Part shown: in pieces, positions 1 to 8,118 of the stretch
How the letters are laid out: each line of letters opens with the position of its first letter
Numbering within the stretch: position 1 is the stretch's first letter
NCBI GenBank assembly: GCA_013115135.1
Contig: JABANP010000886.1
Location: forward strand, 1-13,435
Direction: 5' to 3'
DNA: 13,435 nt
Source of the DNA: Perkinsus olseni
Taxonomy: Eukaryota > Perkinsozoa > Perkinsida > Perkinsidae
Notes under the pieces: model-generated
The model's input: the letters and a program-made list of their open reading frames with translations, nothing else
The model's database searches: none
Told to the model about the DNA's origin: nothing
Made by a program: the position numbers and the translations under genes

Positions 1-526
1 CGGAATCATCGCCTCAGTCAGCTGTGCCATCCCCAAGACAGGGTACAGGACCTGCATGTACCCCGTGCTGTTCTCCTACTGCCTCGACTTGGACCCCAAC
101 CCCAACCTATCCCCCAATCACCCCCACCCCAGCAGCCTCCTCGGAGACGGAGAGAGGCAGGGCTCGACGGCCAGACGGACTCCAGCTTTGGACGGGGGTG
201 GCCTGCCGGCACTCCCACCTTCAAGAGGCACTGAGGAGGAGGAGGAGCAGACGGATATCTTGGAGCATGTCGACAGTGATGGAGTATCCGCTGTGAGCGC
301 GGAGGAAGAGGTTCAGTCCCATGGATCGGAAGAGTCGGCAAAGTCTCTTGCCCTGTCCTGAGCTCCCCGTGGGGACAGGGACGCGTTGCGTGAGAGGCTT
401 CAGCGATGTTATTACTTCCCTTATATGATAGACCATAAGGAGCAGGTGAGGCGGATAGACCCGTGCACCCGATGTTTCGCTGATTGGCTTTTCACTGCCA
501 CCTTAGCTCAGACCCAGCATGAATGA
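1..526 (+). pseudogene. Unit A: 3' part of a Rep-like gene, helicase core deleted
   Basis: The reading frame is open from base 2 to a TGA at 359-361 and enters from outside the window. Its first part matches unit B around the proposed catalytic tyrosine: CMYPVLFSYCLDLDP here against CMYPMLFSHCLDLDP in B, followed by the same proline-rich SPNHP/SPHHP stretch. After a glutamate-rich segment (about 230-250) the sequence jumps to the equivalent of B's extreme C-terminus. Everything from the P-loop to motif C is absent. The same frame continues past the TGA from 362 to a second stop at 524-526 and still codes a good match to B's tail (ERLQRCYYFP, then CFADWLF). The copy therefore has an internal deletion of roughly 500 bases plus a stop codon. 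It could still make a truncated HUH-like protein, but a decaying copy is more likely. Confidence 0.6.
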
Positions 527-948
527 TGATGATGTTTTAGATACCCTCCCTCTGTTTAGTTCCCATCAATCGCTCCTTCCATCCTTCTCTCAGGCTCGAC
601 CCGTCGTTCATGCTGTTGGTCGGTCAGTTTGGTGAGACCCTCCAGCTGCCCCCTCTCCCGGTCGCCTCGAGTGGTGAACATCTCCTGACTGTGAAGGCAG
701 CGGCAACATGTGCATGGATGAACAGTGCCTCTAGCTGCTCTCTCTGTGGTGTTGGTCAGTTGGGGAATACGCCACGGGTGTCGTTGCTCATCTTTCTGAC
801 CTCTCCGCTCGCAACAGCGGTGTAAGCACTACAGCTCGTACTACGTAACTAACGGTGAGGACGTGACGTCCTGGACGTCACACCGTATAACATAGAATAC
901 GGCATCAGCTGGACCGATATCCGAACAGCAGGGTTTTCCATAATCAAA
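527..948. other. Spacer between units A and B
   Basis: I see no convincing gene here. A 71-codon open frame at 610-825 lacks splice signals and resembles none of the neighbouring units. Just after A's stop there is a run of TGATGATGATG. The clearest structure is the inverted repeat at 852-886, about 60 bases before the start of unit B. The promoter of unit B presumably lies in this stretch, but I cannot point to a core promoter motif. Confidence 0.5.
852..886. repeat. Bulged inverted repeat upstream of unit B
   Basis: The inner arms GTGACGTCC (863-871) and GGACGTCAC (873-881) are a perfect 9-base inverted repeat around a single T. The outer arms ACGGT (852-856) and ACCGT (882-886) also pair, leaving six unpaired bases (857-862) on the left side only. 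The core contains GACGTC twice and resembles bZIP-type (CRE-like) sites. It could be a transcription factor site, a hairpin at an old replication origin, or chance. Confidence 0.6.
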
Positions 949-2888
949 ATGCAACCTATGTCAATCTCATCATCATTCGCCGAAGCCCCGACTTTGAAGA
1001 AGCCAGTGTCTTGCACGGGCGGCGATGGTAAGGGGGCTCAGCTGTAGAGAGCTTCTCGACGCCAGGCCGCGAGATACTCGCTTGTACTTTTGTCGTCGCC
1101 CGGTTGTTTCTCTGACTCGTTGCTTTAGGCTCTTTCCTTCACAGTAACTGTTGCAATTTCTACCGGCCTGCAGTCAGGTCTGCCGCTTTCCTTCATCGAT
1201 GAGGAAACTATCGTGTACGCCGATGAGCCCGGGGAAGACGATCCTAACCTCAAGATAATGGCCCTCAAGCAACGTGACTCCCCCTCCTGGTGGCGGAAGA
1301 GCTGAGTTGGTCTTGATTAGGTATCGATGTGTTGGAGGAGGAGAAGAAGTGGTTGGAGTGGCGTAACTGTGTTGCGTCATTCTACGATGAGGGCATCATG
1401 CTTCAGGCCTTCGGAAATGGCAGGACTGCCACAAGTGCTCAAAGTGCGAACATGAGAAGCAGGAGGAGAAGGAGGACGAAGCCATTGTTGTTAAGAGTAA
1501 GTTTTCTGTTCTCTTCTCGAGTATCACAGAAGCTATTGATACGGCTGTATAGGAGGACCATGAATGTAGCGTCGATTAGGTTTGTCTGCGCCTCAGGTTC
1601 AGCGAGGATTATGGAAGTTTCGAGCCACGGCAACCGAATGACCAGACACCAGTCGAGAAGCTACATCTACTCTTGGATCCATTGCAATGACATGGACCTA
1701 CCAGATGGCGTGCTTAAAAAGCGGCTCAGCAGGGTGCTCGCCCAGCTCAACGAGGCAAAGTCTTTGTCGTTCTATTCGATATTCGTCGGGGAGCAGCAGA
1801 AGGACGGCAGTCGACTTGTACACTCCCTGCTGAAGTATGGAACCCCGACGCGGTGGAAGCAGCTGTCGGACACCCTCCGAAGCAGATATGGGATCGACGC
1901 TTCGATCAGATGTGCTGTCCCGAGGCCCGGCTTCAAAAGCTGTATGTACCCCATGCTCTTCAGCCACTGCCTTGACCTCGACCCTAGCCCCTTCCTGTCC
2001 CCTCATCATCCTGACCCAAACAGCCTCCTCGACGTCGAGAGGCAGGGCTCGAAAGGCAGGCAGACTCTTGCTTTGGAGGGGGGCGATCTCTCGATGCTGC
2101 CGATCAAACGGGACGCTGAAAGGAAGGATGGCATTCCGGAGCATGCTGGTGAGGGCAGTGCACTGGCCGTGAGTGTGCTGGGAGACAGCCGAGCTTTTAT
2201 GGATGAGTCTGTGGACTGTATGGAAGAGGACAACACGGACCCGATGTATGAAGTGGAAGCTTGCCTGGAGGCCGAGTGCATCTGTGAGAGTCCCGGCCTG
2301 TGGCTGGAGCGAATATCGTCTTTGGTTGTGCGAAATCTTGGAGAAGAGGGAGCGAAGAAACTGAGGAACGATATCCAGCGGAACCTGGAGGAGGGACGCT
2401 CGAAGGAGACCAATGTGGTTATCTACGGTGTGGCCTCGAGTGGCAAGACCGCCATACTGCGGCCTCTCACTCACATCTTGAAGTGCGCTAAGATCTCCGA
2501 TACGCAGGGAATCTCCCATGAGGATTTACTCGACTGTGAGTGTATCTTGTGGAGTCACTTCTCCGTGGAAGATTTGGGCGACAACTTTGACATGACGAAG
2601 TTACTCAATCTCCTCGATAGCCGCCCGGTTGAGATGAGCTGCTCGAGCGACCAGGGAAATAGTGGCTCTACTTTCGACAAGTTGGTGCCAATCTTCCTCA
2701 CGTGTGATGCTCTCCCTGTCCCAAGAGAAGATCAGGACAGGGAGGCCTTACATGAGAGGCTTCAGCGATGTCACTACTTCCCTCATAAGATGGACCGCGA
2801 GGAGCGGAAGAAGCCTTTCATATCTTGCAACCGATGCTTCGCTGAGTGGCTCTTCGTTGATACACTAGCTCGAACTCAGCATGAATGA
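949..2888 (+). CDS. Unit B: Rep-like protein, HUH-like domain plus SF3-helicase-like domain (most complete copy)
   Basis: The proposed exons are 949-1027, 1178-1273, 1321-1362, 1407-1496 and 1597-2888. All introns are GT-AG and phase 1, and the sum is 533 codons with stop. In order, the protein has an acidic segment (FIDEETIVYADE), a coiled coil of about 14 residues (VLEEEKKWLEW), and a cysteine cluster at residues 80-88 (CHKCSKCEH). The HUH-like domain follows, with YIYSW near 125, a lone histidine near 178 (LVHSLLKY) and tyrosine 220 (MYPMLF) as candidate nucleophile. The SF3-like domain has the P-loop GVASSGKT near 380 (bases 2427-2450) and PIFLTCDA near 467 (2688-2711). In known Reps such proteins nick and unwind circular single-stranded DNA replicons. 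Several catalytic positions look altered: there is no second histidine, no lysine after the tyrosine, no acidic pair in ILWSHF, and Asp replaces the motif C Asn. A divergent, possibly non-enzymatic host protein is therefore plausible. The open frame extends upstream through intron 4, but paralogue comparison places the real exon start at 1597 (or 1603). Confidence 0.65.
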
Positions 2889-3628
2889 AGACGTTTCCCC
2901 TGTCTGCTGTTCGGTTCAAATCAATTTCTGCGGCAATTATTCTCTCAGGCTTGCAGATGATGGTGATGCCCTGCTGCTGCTCAGCCGTAGGTACGGAAGC
3001 CCCCATTCCACCCTATCATCGCTGTTTTGGTGGCGGATCGTCGGCTTTGTGGCATGTTCGTGTCGAAGAAAATATCATGCACAGACGCTTCTTTCTTCTG
3101 TAGCGTTGACCAGTTTGGAAGTGGGTGGCTCAATATGAGAGTGGATCGTGGTGTTGTTTCTCTGTTTTACGTGACTCCACGCAGTAGGAAGTTGAACTCG
3201 TACATACCAGTTACTTGTTCCGTGAGCTCTGAATGGTACTCGGCGTTCATCCACCCCCAACGGGTCCCTCGCCATATTCTTCGGGAGCTTCGAAAAACAG
3301 CAGTCTCCAACGGAAAAAGGCAACATGCAAAAATGAGGCCACTATGTCAGAAAGCACGAGAACGACTTGTAGTCTCGAACTCTTTGCTGAATTGCTGAGC
3401 CAGTTGAGAGCCTTGAATTCCCCCTGCTGCTGCGCGACGGCATTGTGGCCTTATTTTGTTTCATTGAGGATCCACCCATCTTCTGACTCTGAGGTTTTTA
3501 AGTTTGGACAGTTGGCGCGCCGGATGGCATACTGGCCGCATTTCTGCATGGTAACTGAGTATCGCTGCTGCTGCTGCCGCGTGGCATAGTGGCCCCATTT
3601 CTGCATGTTGTACTTCTCTTTCTACTGT
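2889..3628. other. Spacer between units B and C
   Basis: No gene is supported. Open frames in several phases (for example 3027-3398 on + and 3075-3326 on -) overlap each other, match no neighbouring unit and have no splice pattern. The right half carries four copies of a 25-28-base repeat and a short CTG run (3564-3577). The sequence immediately after B's stop does not closely match that after A's stop, so the units do not share an obvious conserved 3' flank. Confidence 0.5.
3321..3610. repeat. Four copies of a 25-28-base repeat, one inverted
   Basis: The + copies begin at 3439 (GGCATTGTGGCCTTATTTTG, weaker), 3526 (GGCATACTGGCCGCATTTCT, continuing to 3550) and 3583 (GGCATAGTGGCCCCATTTCT, continuing to 3610). 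The inverted copy is 3321-3348; its reverse complement matches the 3583 copy at 25 of 28 positions. Two of the direct copies are preceded by CTG repeats and a CGCG. The last copy ends 18 bases before the proposed start codon of unit C, so the cluster could be a regulatory array, a footprint of a small mobile element, or part of an origin. Confidence 0.7.
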
Positions 3629-5994
3629 ATGTCGGGCCCGTCACTCGATCCCACCCACCCCGGCCAAGTGCCAAGCACACACGACGGTGAGTGGCGCTAG
3701 GCTCATGACGCATAGGACCCATCGCCCGCATCAACCGCGCCTCAAGCCTGGGAGCTCATTCAGATCCAAGCCCACCACTTGCCATAAACATCGAGGAGAC
3801 CATTGTGTACCCCGCTGGGCCCGTGCAGGATCAGGCGGACAGTGAGCTGAAGCGACACCCGTCTTTGGTTGTTTGGCCTTTTTTCAGTCATTGAAGCTCA
3901 ATCCCAAGAGATCATGGCCCTCAGGCAGCGTGGGTCTTCTGTCTTGCTGCGGGGTCTCACTGGTGTGTGTCCTGGTTAGGCATCACAGCCTTGGAGGAAG
4001 AGAAATCGTGGATGGAATGGAGTGAGCAGTGTTGTATTCACGCAGTCGCTTTTTTCGAACGCTAGTCGAATCTCAGCCCAGAAAACCAGGAGCCAGTGTA
4101 AAAGATGTTCGACCTGCCCCTGCACGAAGAAAGGGGTAGTCCCGCTGGAGGAGAAAAGTGAGAGGGCTGCTGGCGAAGGTGAGTGATCTTATGTGGCTCT
4201 CTTTTTCATGGTAGAGGTCGTCCGTGAGGACATAGTGCAGTCGGCTCAACTCAGCGAGGCGCGACAGTGCCCGGAGGATAGGGATATCATTGAAGCATAT
4301 TCATGCTACTACACTGCGCTACATTTCATAGATAGATCAACATCATAAATATGTTACAGCCTGCCCCACCCAAAATTTCCGGATGGGAAGTTCCTGACAG
4401 AACGTTGTACAGGGCGAGTTTAGAACTGAACCTCAGTGTTTCGGAATCCAAGATATTCTTGGCGGGCCCTAGGCTCGCCAACTTAACCGTCTCGGCTCAC
4501 TACGGCACTGAAGTCCTAAAATCTATTTTCGAAAACCCCGAAATGCGAATGCTCCATGGAGAGGGTGGTGCAAGAGCGCACCCGATATGTTAGCCTTACC
4601 GAAACTACCAGCAAACCCCACAGTGATCACCCCAGTTGAACAATGGTTGAGTCAGATCGCGAAGCGGAATGATGAGCCTCATGTCAGCAGAGAGCTCGAA
4701 GGAAGGTAAGGATGGAACAGCCTGCAGGAGTGCTGTTGCGCTACCCTCTCCATGGAGCAATCGCGTATCGTCGGCTTTTTAAGATAGGTTTCTGGATTCC
4801 CAGGGCCGTAGTGAGATAGCTGAGCTCAGTTCCTTGAGCTGGCGGGGCTAGGGATATCATGATGATACCCCCTATTACTATCATCATACTCGTCATTGGA
4901 CGAGCCACTGCCGAAACACTAATTTTCCTTAATGAACTCACCTTCAGGAACGTTCTAGAGAGAATTTTCTGCGGCCGAAAGTTTCGGTTGGACACACCGT
5001 GTGCGCCCGTTCTTCTCTGCTTCCCTTCTTTATGAGCCTATGACACACGAAAGAGAGAGAACATCGTGTTATCATGATGACGATGCTCTTTCGCTATTCA
5101 TCGTCGTAAGCCTCGCCATAGCGGAGTCGAAGGTAGGGCGTTAACTCGCAACACTGAGCCACGCGGGCAGAGCGGTACAGGCGAGTTCCAGGTCGTATCC
5201 CATCCGATAGTAGTCTGTATTTCTCTGTGATGCGATATCGCGGAACGTCATGCTGTGCAATGTTCGATGGGAGTAACACTGTAGTATATAAAAGATCAAA
5301 TCGAGGCAACATGACGCAGTGGTGCTCGGCCAAGTCGGCATGTAAGGGAGGGTCTCTGCGCCGTTGGCAGTGCCAACGCTCCCTTGGTCAGACGTGATAG
5401 CACATGTTCTATCTAGCAGCGTCTGACTCAGGTGACATCCCACACGTCGATCTCAAGTGTGTGGAGGAAGAAACCTCGAGAACCCAGGCTCGGGCATACC
5501 TCTGGACTTGGGCCGAGAATGGAGACGCCAGTAGAAGGCAGCCATGCGATGCCGAGTCTGCCACTTCAGGCAAGGGCCTGCTTTTCTACTCGGTGTTCTT
5601 CGAGTACGAACAGGGCGGCAACCGACCCAAGGCGATACACTTTATAACCAAGTACAGGCTGCCTAGGAGGTGGAAGCAGGTAGCGGAGCGCTTGCGAGAT
5701 GATTGGGCGGTTGAGGCCTTCGCACGAGTCCCTGCAGCCACCATCAAACGAGATACCTACCAGCTTCTCTTTGTCCACTGCTATCGGCGGTATGTGGCCA
5801 CTGCTGGTGGCGTCCCTCTTTGCTCCCCACATCACCCAGCCCTCAGCCAGATCCTCCCGGAAAGCCTCCTCCCGAAACTCGAGCTAGAGGACAGCCTGCC
5901 CCCTCCTGCCTTGGAGGTCGGCTTCAGCGAGATTGCGGACGACGAAGACGCTGTACAGCTGCTCCCAGTGGTATCGCAGAGCGGTCAGCCTTGA
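3629..5994 (+). CDS. Unit C/E: Rep-like gene with HUH-like domain, no helicase, very long last intron
   Basis: The proposed exons are 3629-3686, 3764-3841, 3888-3929, 3980-4021, 4077-4178 and 5432-5994, all joined at phase 1 (294 codons plus stop). Exon 2 has INIEETIVYP, matching unit B's acidic segment. Exons 3 and 4 are 42 bases each and code a coiled coil (IEAQSQEIMALRQR, then ALEEEKSWMEW). Exon 5 has the cysteine cluster CKRCSTCPC. The last exon has YLWTW, FYSVFFEYE, IHFITKYRLPRRWKQV, the conserved tyrosine (YQLLFVHC) and SPHHP, aligning throughout with B's HUH-like domain. It then ends in an acidic tail (ADDEDAVQ) with no P-loop. The 5' exons and the HUH-like exon fit in frame and phase, but 1253 bases separate them, far more than any other intron here. 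Two neighbouring gene halves, rather than one gene, remain possible. Confidence 0.5.
5048..5093. repeat. Bulged inverted repeat
   Basis: The outer arms CGAAAGAG (5048-5055) and CTCTTTCG (5086-5093) pair perfectly. The inner arms CATCGT (5062-5067) and ACGATG (5080-5085) also pair, with 12 bases in the loop. Six bases (5056-5061) are unpaired on the left side only, the same arrangement as at 852-886. No U-run follows, so a simple terminator is unlikely. Confidence 0.6.
5344..5385. repeat. Bulged inverted repeat just before the HUH-like exon of unit C/E
   Basis: The inner arms CGTTGGCA (5362-5369) and TGCCAACG (5371-5378) surround a single G. The outer arms AAGGGAG (5344-5350) and CTCCCTT (5379-5385) also pair, leaving 11 unpaired bases on the left side only. 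It ends 46 bases before the splice acceptor of the HUH-like exon. Confidence 0.6.
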
Positions 5995-6721
5995 GGCCGT
6001 CAGCGCTATGGCCGCTACGGCGAGCCGAAACAGGTCTGTGGCGGAGTGATTTTCAAATAGATCACGCCGTGGCCCCCTATCGACGTGATCGTTCCTCTGC
6101 GTGCATGGCCTATGATGTCTTTTCAGATATCCTTCGTTGTTGCGTTCATTTCTGGCCGGGCATCTCAACTGATCGTTCAGGGTTTCTTGTTGAAGTACAT
6201 TCAATCATGCTGAGTGCACCAGTCGTAGCCTCCGCCATCGGGGAGGCTCCACCGCAGGGAACAGATCATGGTGAGACAGGTGCGATCCCTAAAGAATTTA
6301 CTAGGCCGAGATCGAGCATTGTGCTAATTACAGCGATAGCCTCGTTCGTCGGCCCGAAGGAGCGAGGCGGCATTTCAAGAACGTCTTTATTTTTGACACG
6401 TTGTAGGGTTCTCAAGTCGTGCTGCTTTTTGTCGCTTGCTGGTGAATTCCCCCGCTACTTCTCGAGCGCGTGTTATCGTTGTGAATTACTCGGAATGATT
6501 AATTCGCCGTATAGGAAAGAGCAACCGGCCGCGGTACGCTAGGTGCTTTCTCGACTGTCTTCAATCTTACGACGAGCATTCAACGAATATAGTGCGTTAG
6601 CCCGTAGCAGCACGCTCTTCTGATTATTTTGCGTCAATTGTCCGACTATTCGGGAAGCGTCATCACGGACTTGCCGTCACTTTTCGTCACCTCCATAACG
6701 AGGCAAGGTGATGCGTTCCAG
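5995..6721. other. Spacer between units C/E and D
   Basis: No gene is supported. A 240-codon open frame (5820-6542) starts inside the HUH-like exon in another phase and its remainder shows no motif. The first coding exon of unit D should lie here if D is expressed, because every complete unit has a short ATG-bearing exon before the acidic one. I could not identify an ATG followed by a phase-1 donor in this stretch. Confidence 0.45.
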
Positions 6722-7147
6722 AGGCTAGTCTTCTTCTTGCCGCGCCGGATGACCGCACCATCACATATCATCGGCGGTTCGAGCCGGAACAGCCAGATAG
6801 TAGCTACCAAGCACCCGAGCCTGTCTCAATCTTCATCTGCCTTCAGCCGTTGAAGCCCTGGGTCGCGAGATCGAGGCCCTCAAGCATCGTGGGTTACCGG
6901 ATAAACAGCCAACTCGACCAAGCCGAAGCACCTCGAGGTACTCGCTTCTCTCAGGTATAGACGTCCTAGAGGAAGAGAAGCGGTGGATGCAATGGAGTAA
7001 GTTGCTTTGCAGCACCACGGCTTTTAGTGCTATCAGCCAACCGTACCTCAGGACTGGACGCCAGGGACGCTTGTGAAAAGTGCTCCAGGTGCGCCTGCAA
7101 TAAAGAGGAAGACGCTTCGGAAACCCTAGAGGAGAGCCGCTACGAGG
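6722..7147 (+). pseudogene. Unit D: 5' half of a Rep-like gene (coiled coil and cysteine exons only)
   Basis: Four exons can be traced: 6722-6799 (RTITYHRRFEPEQPD, acidic-exon position), 6847-6888 (VEALGREIEALKH), 6955-6996 (IDVLEEEKRWMQW) and 7052-7147 (CEKCSRCAC, then a glutamate-rich end). Each has the length and phase of its counterpart in unit C: 78, 42 and 42 bases, then 96 against 102. A strong donor (GTGAGT) follows at 7148, but no HUH-like exon comes before the next unit's 5' exons begin at 8119. The first exon was not found. D is thus an orphaned N-terminal module: a truncated copy, or a gene that skips over the F 5' exons to the HUH-like exon at 8816. Selection seems to have kept the frame in all four exons, so decay is recent or the module is still used. 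Confidence 0.55.
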
Positions 7148-7233
7148 GTGAGTTACCCTATCTGGGATATAGGATCCAACGGGAGGCGAAAATTCGGAAA
7201 ATGGCACTTCTTCGGTGAAACGGGTTCTCGTGT

Positions 7234-7301
7234 TTTCGGGAAAGCGCTCACTCGTGACCGGTAGGTTACTGTGTTGGTCTACCCGACACACTTTCCCGAA
7301 A
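7234..7301. repeat. Inverted repeat with a smaller nested stem
   Basis: TTTCGGGAAAG (7234-7244) and CTTTCCCGAAA (7291-7301) form a perfect 11-base inverted repeat 46 bases apart. Within the loop, GGTAG (7260-7264) and CTACC (7279-7283) can also pair. It lies about 90 bases after the last exon of unit D. Confidence 0.6.
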
Positions 7302-7720
7302 GCCGATCTTGAGCTACTAACGATTAGATCCCTAATGCTCATTATACTATGATACATTATGTAGACTACACTAAGTGGTGTACGAAGACACCAGCTCAAC
7401 GAGGGAGTCCATCACACAGGGTGCCCAACCATAAATAGACGGAATTGGCATACCTTGCGATCTAGGATTTAAAGAAAGTTGCGTAGCGGGTGTTCGACTT
7501 TGCTGAATTCAATATACTGGTCCCGTGACGAAGTAATTCTCCTGTATTATACCTGTGCGGGCCAATGAAATCGACTCTCTCTCTCGAGGTTCTGTTGATA
7601 TAAGAAGCGTGCGATAGTAGCCACTACGGTGAGAATCCCGAGAATGAGCAAATCTCGCCCTAGGGAGCGCATTTTGCCACGCCGACGATTCCGTCGAATA
7701 CACTGAAGATGGACGGTGGT

Positions 7721-7757
7721 TTCCGACGCTGCTGTATTTAATGAAACAGCGTCGGAA
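7721..7757. repeat. Perfect 11-base hairpin
   Basis: TTCCGACGCTG (7721-7731) pairs perfectly with CAGCGTCGGAA (7747-7757) across an A/T-rich loop of 15 bases. An alternative fold pairs CTGT with ACAG at the loop base and leaves a three-base bulge on the left. No T-run follows. Confidence 0.65.
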
Positions 7758-8000
7758 TCTCCCACTCAATCTTCCTTGAATCTCAGGTCGCAATTTATGC
7801 ACATTTACTCTATCTCCTTCATAGAGGGACACCCGTATTTGAATAGCCAGGTGTCGCTGCGCAATGTGAATAACGTAAACCACGTAGCTCACATCGAGCT
7901 TCGAGTTGGCCAATAGGCAAGATGGTTGCTGAACCTATGCGCTTAGTGATGGACTAGCCTTGCACGCACTGTATCTTTTTTTCAGATTGCTTCGAAGATT

Positions 8001-8021
8001 GCCTGGAGTCCAACTCCAGGC
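8001..8021. repeat. Perfect 9-base hairpin with a 3-base loop
   Basis: GCCTGGAGT (8001-8009) pairs with ACTCCAGGC (8013-8021) around CCA. It falls in the possible early exon of unit F (7986-8030), so it would sit in that gene's 5' region. The palindrome TTCGAA lies a few bases upstream. Confidence 0.6.
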
Positions 8022-8118
8022 GCTATTCCGGTAGTCTCGGGTATTGATTGGAGTCCCTCCCTAGTCGTACTGTTGGCGATTCCAGTCAAATACAGCCCAC
8101 TAGTGCTCTCGTCTTCAG

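Larger units (their letters stand above)
4179..5431. other. Long intron or insertion inside unit C/E
   Basis: It begins with a strong donor (GTGAGT) and ends with GACTCAG, where the other units have the cysteine-exon donor and the HUH-exon acceptor. Unit B has only 100 bases at this place. Open frames inside (4351-4593 on +, 4741-4995 on -, 5094-5443 on -) are short and unrecognised. The first has a coding-like look but no identifiable motif. Two bulged hairpins (5048-5093 and 5344-5385) lie in its right third. I found no clear terminal inverted repeats or target-site duplication at its ends. Confidence 0.5.
7148..8118. other. Spacer between units D and F with three inverted repeats
   Basis: No gene is supported. 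Open frames on the - strand (6833-7399 and 7509-7913) show no recognised motif; the first is antisense to unit D's exons. Inverted repeats lie at 7234-7301, 7721-7757 and 8001-8021. A strong pyrimidine tract and acceptor (TTTTTTTCAG, ending 7985) suggests that an exon may begin at 7986 and end before GTAGTC at 8031, as an early exon of unit F. I could not connect it in frame to a start codon. Confidence 0.45.

Noticed and set aside
1329..1596. The upstream part of the 519-codon open frame (1329-2888) as coding sequence
   Set aside because: Comparison with units C and D shows that this frame runs through a 44-base intron, the cysteine exon in the wrong phase, and the next intron. The cysteine exon read in its own frame matches the paralogues.
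1698..2519. 273-codon open frame on the - strand
   Set aside because: It is fully antisense to the HUH-like and helicase-like exon of unit B and has no motif of its own, so it is a shadow of the coding bias.
3564..3577. CTG run as a coding polyglutamine, leucine or alanine tract
   Set aside because: It is short, lies in a spacer with overlapping chance frames, and is part of the repeat cluster before unit C.
4351..4593. 80-codon open frame in the long insert, considered as a mobile-element gene
   Set aside because: It has no transposase, integrase or reverse transcriptase motif, and continuing it past its stop needs arbitrary frame changes.
5820..6542. 240-codon open frame on the + strand
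   Set aside because: Its first third is the out-of-frame shadow of unit C/E. The remainder has no motif, paralogue or splice support.
6833..7399. 188-codon open frame on the - strand
   Set aside because: It is antisense to all but the first of unit D's exons, where conserved exon lengths and phases support the + strand.
7509..7913. 134-codon open frame on the - strand in the D-F spacer
   Set aside because: It shows no recognisable domain, overlaps a perfect hairpin, and has mixed composition typical of chance frames. It cannot be ruled out without a database search.
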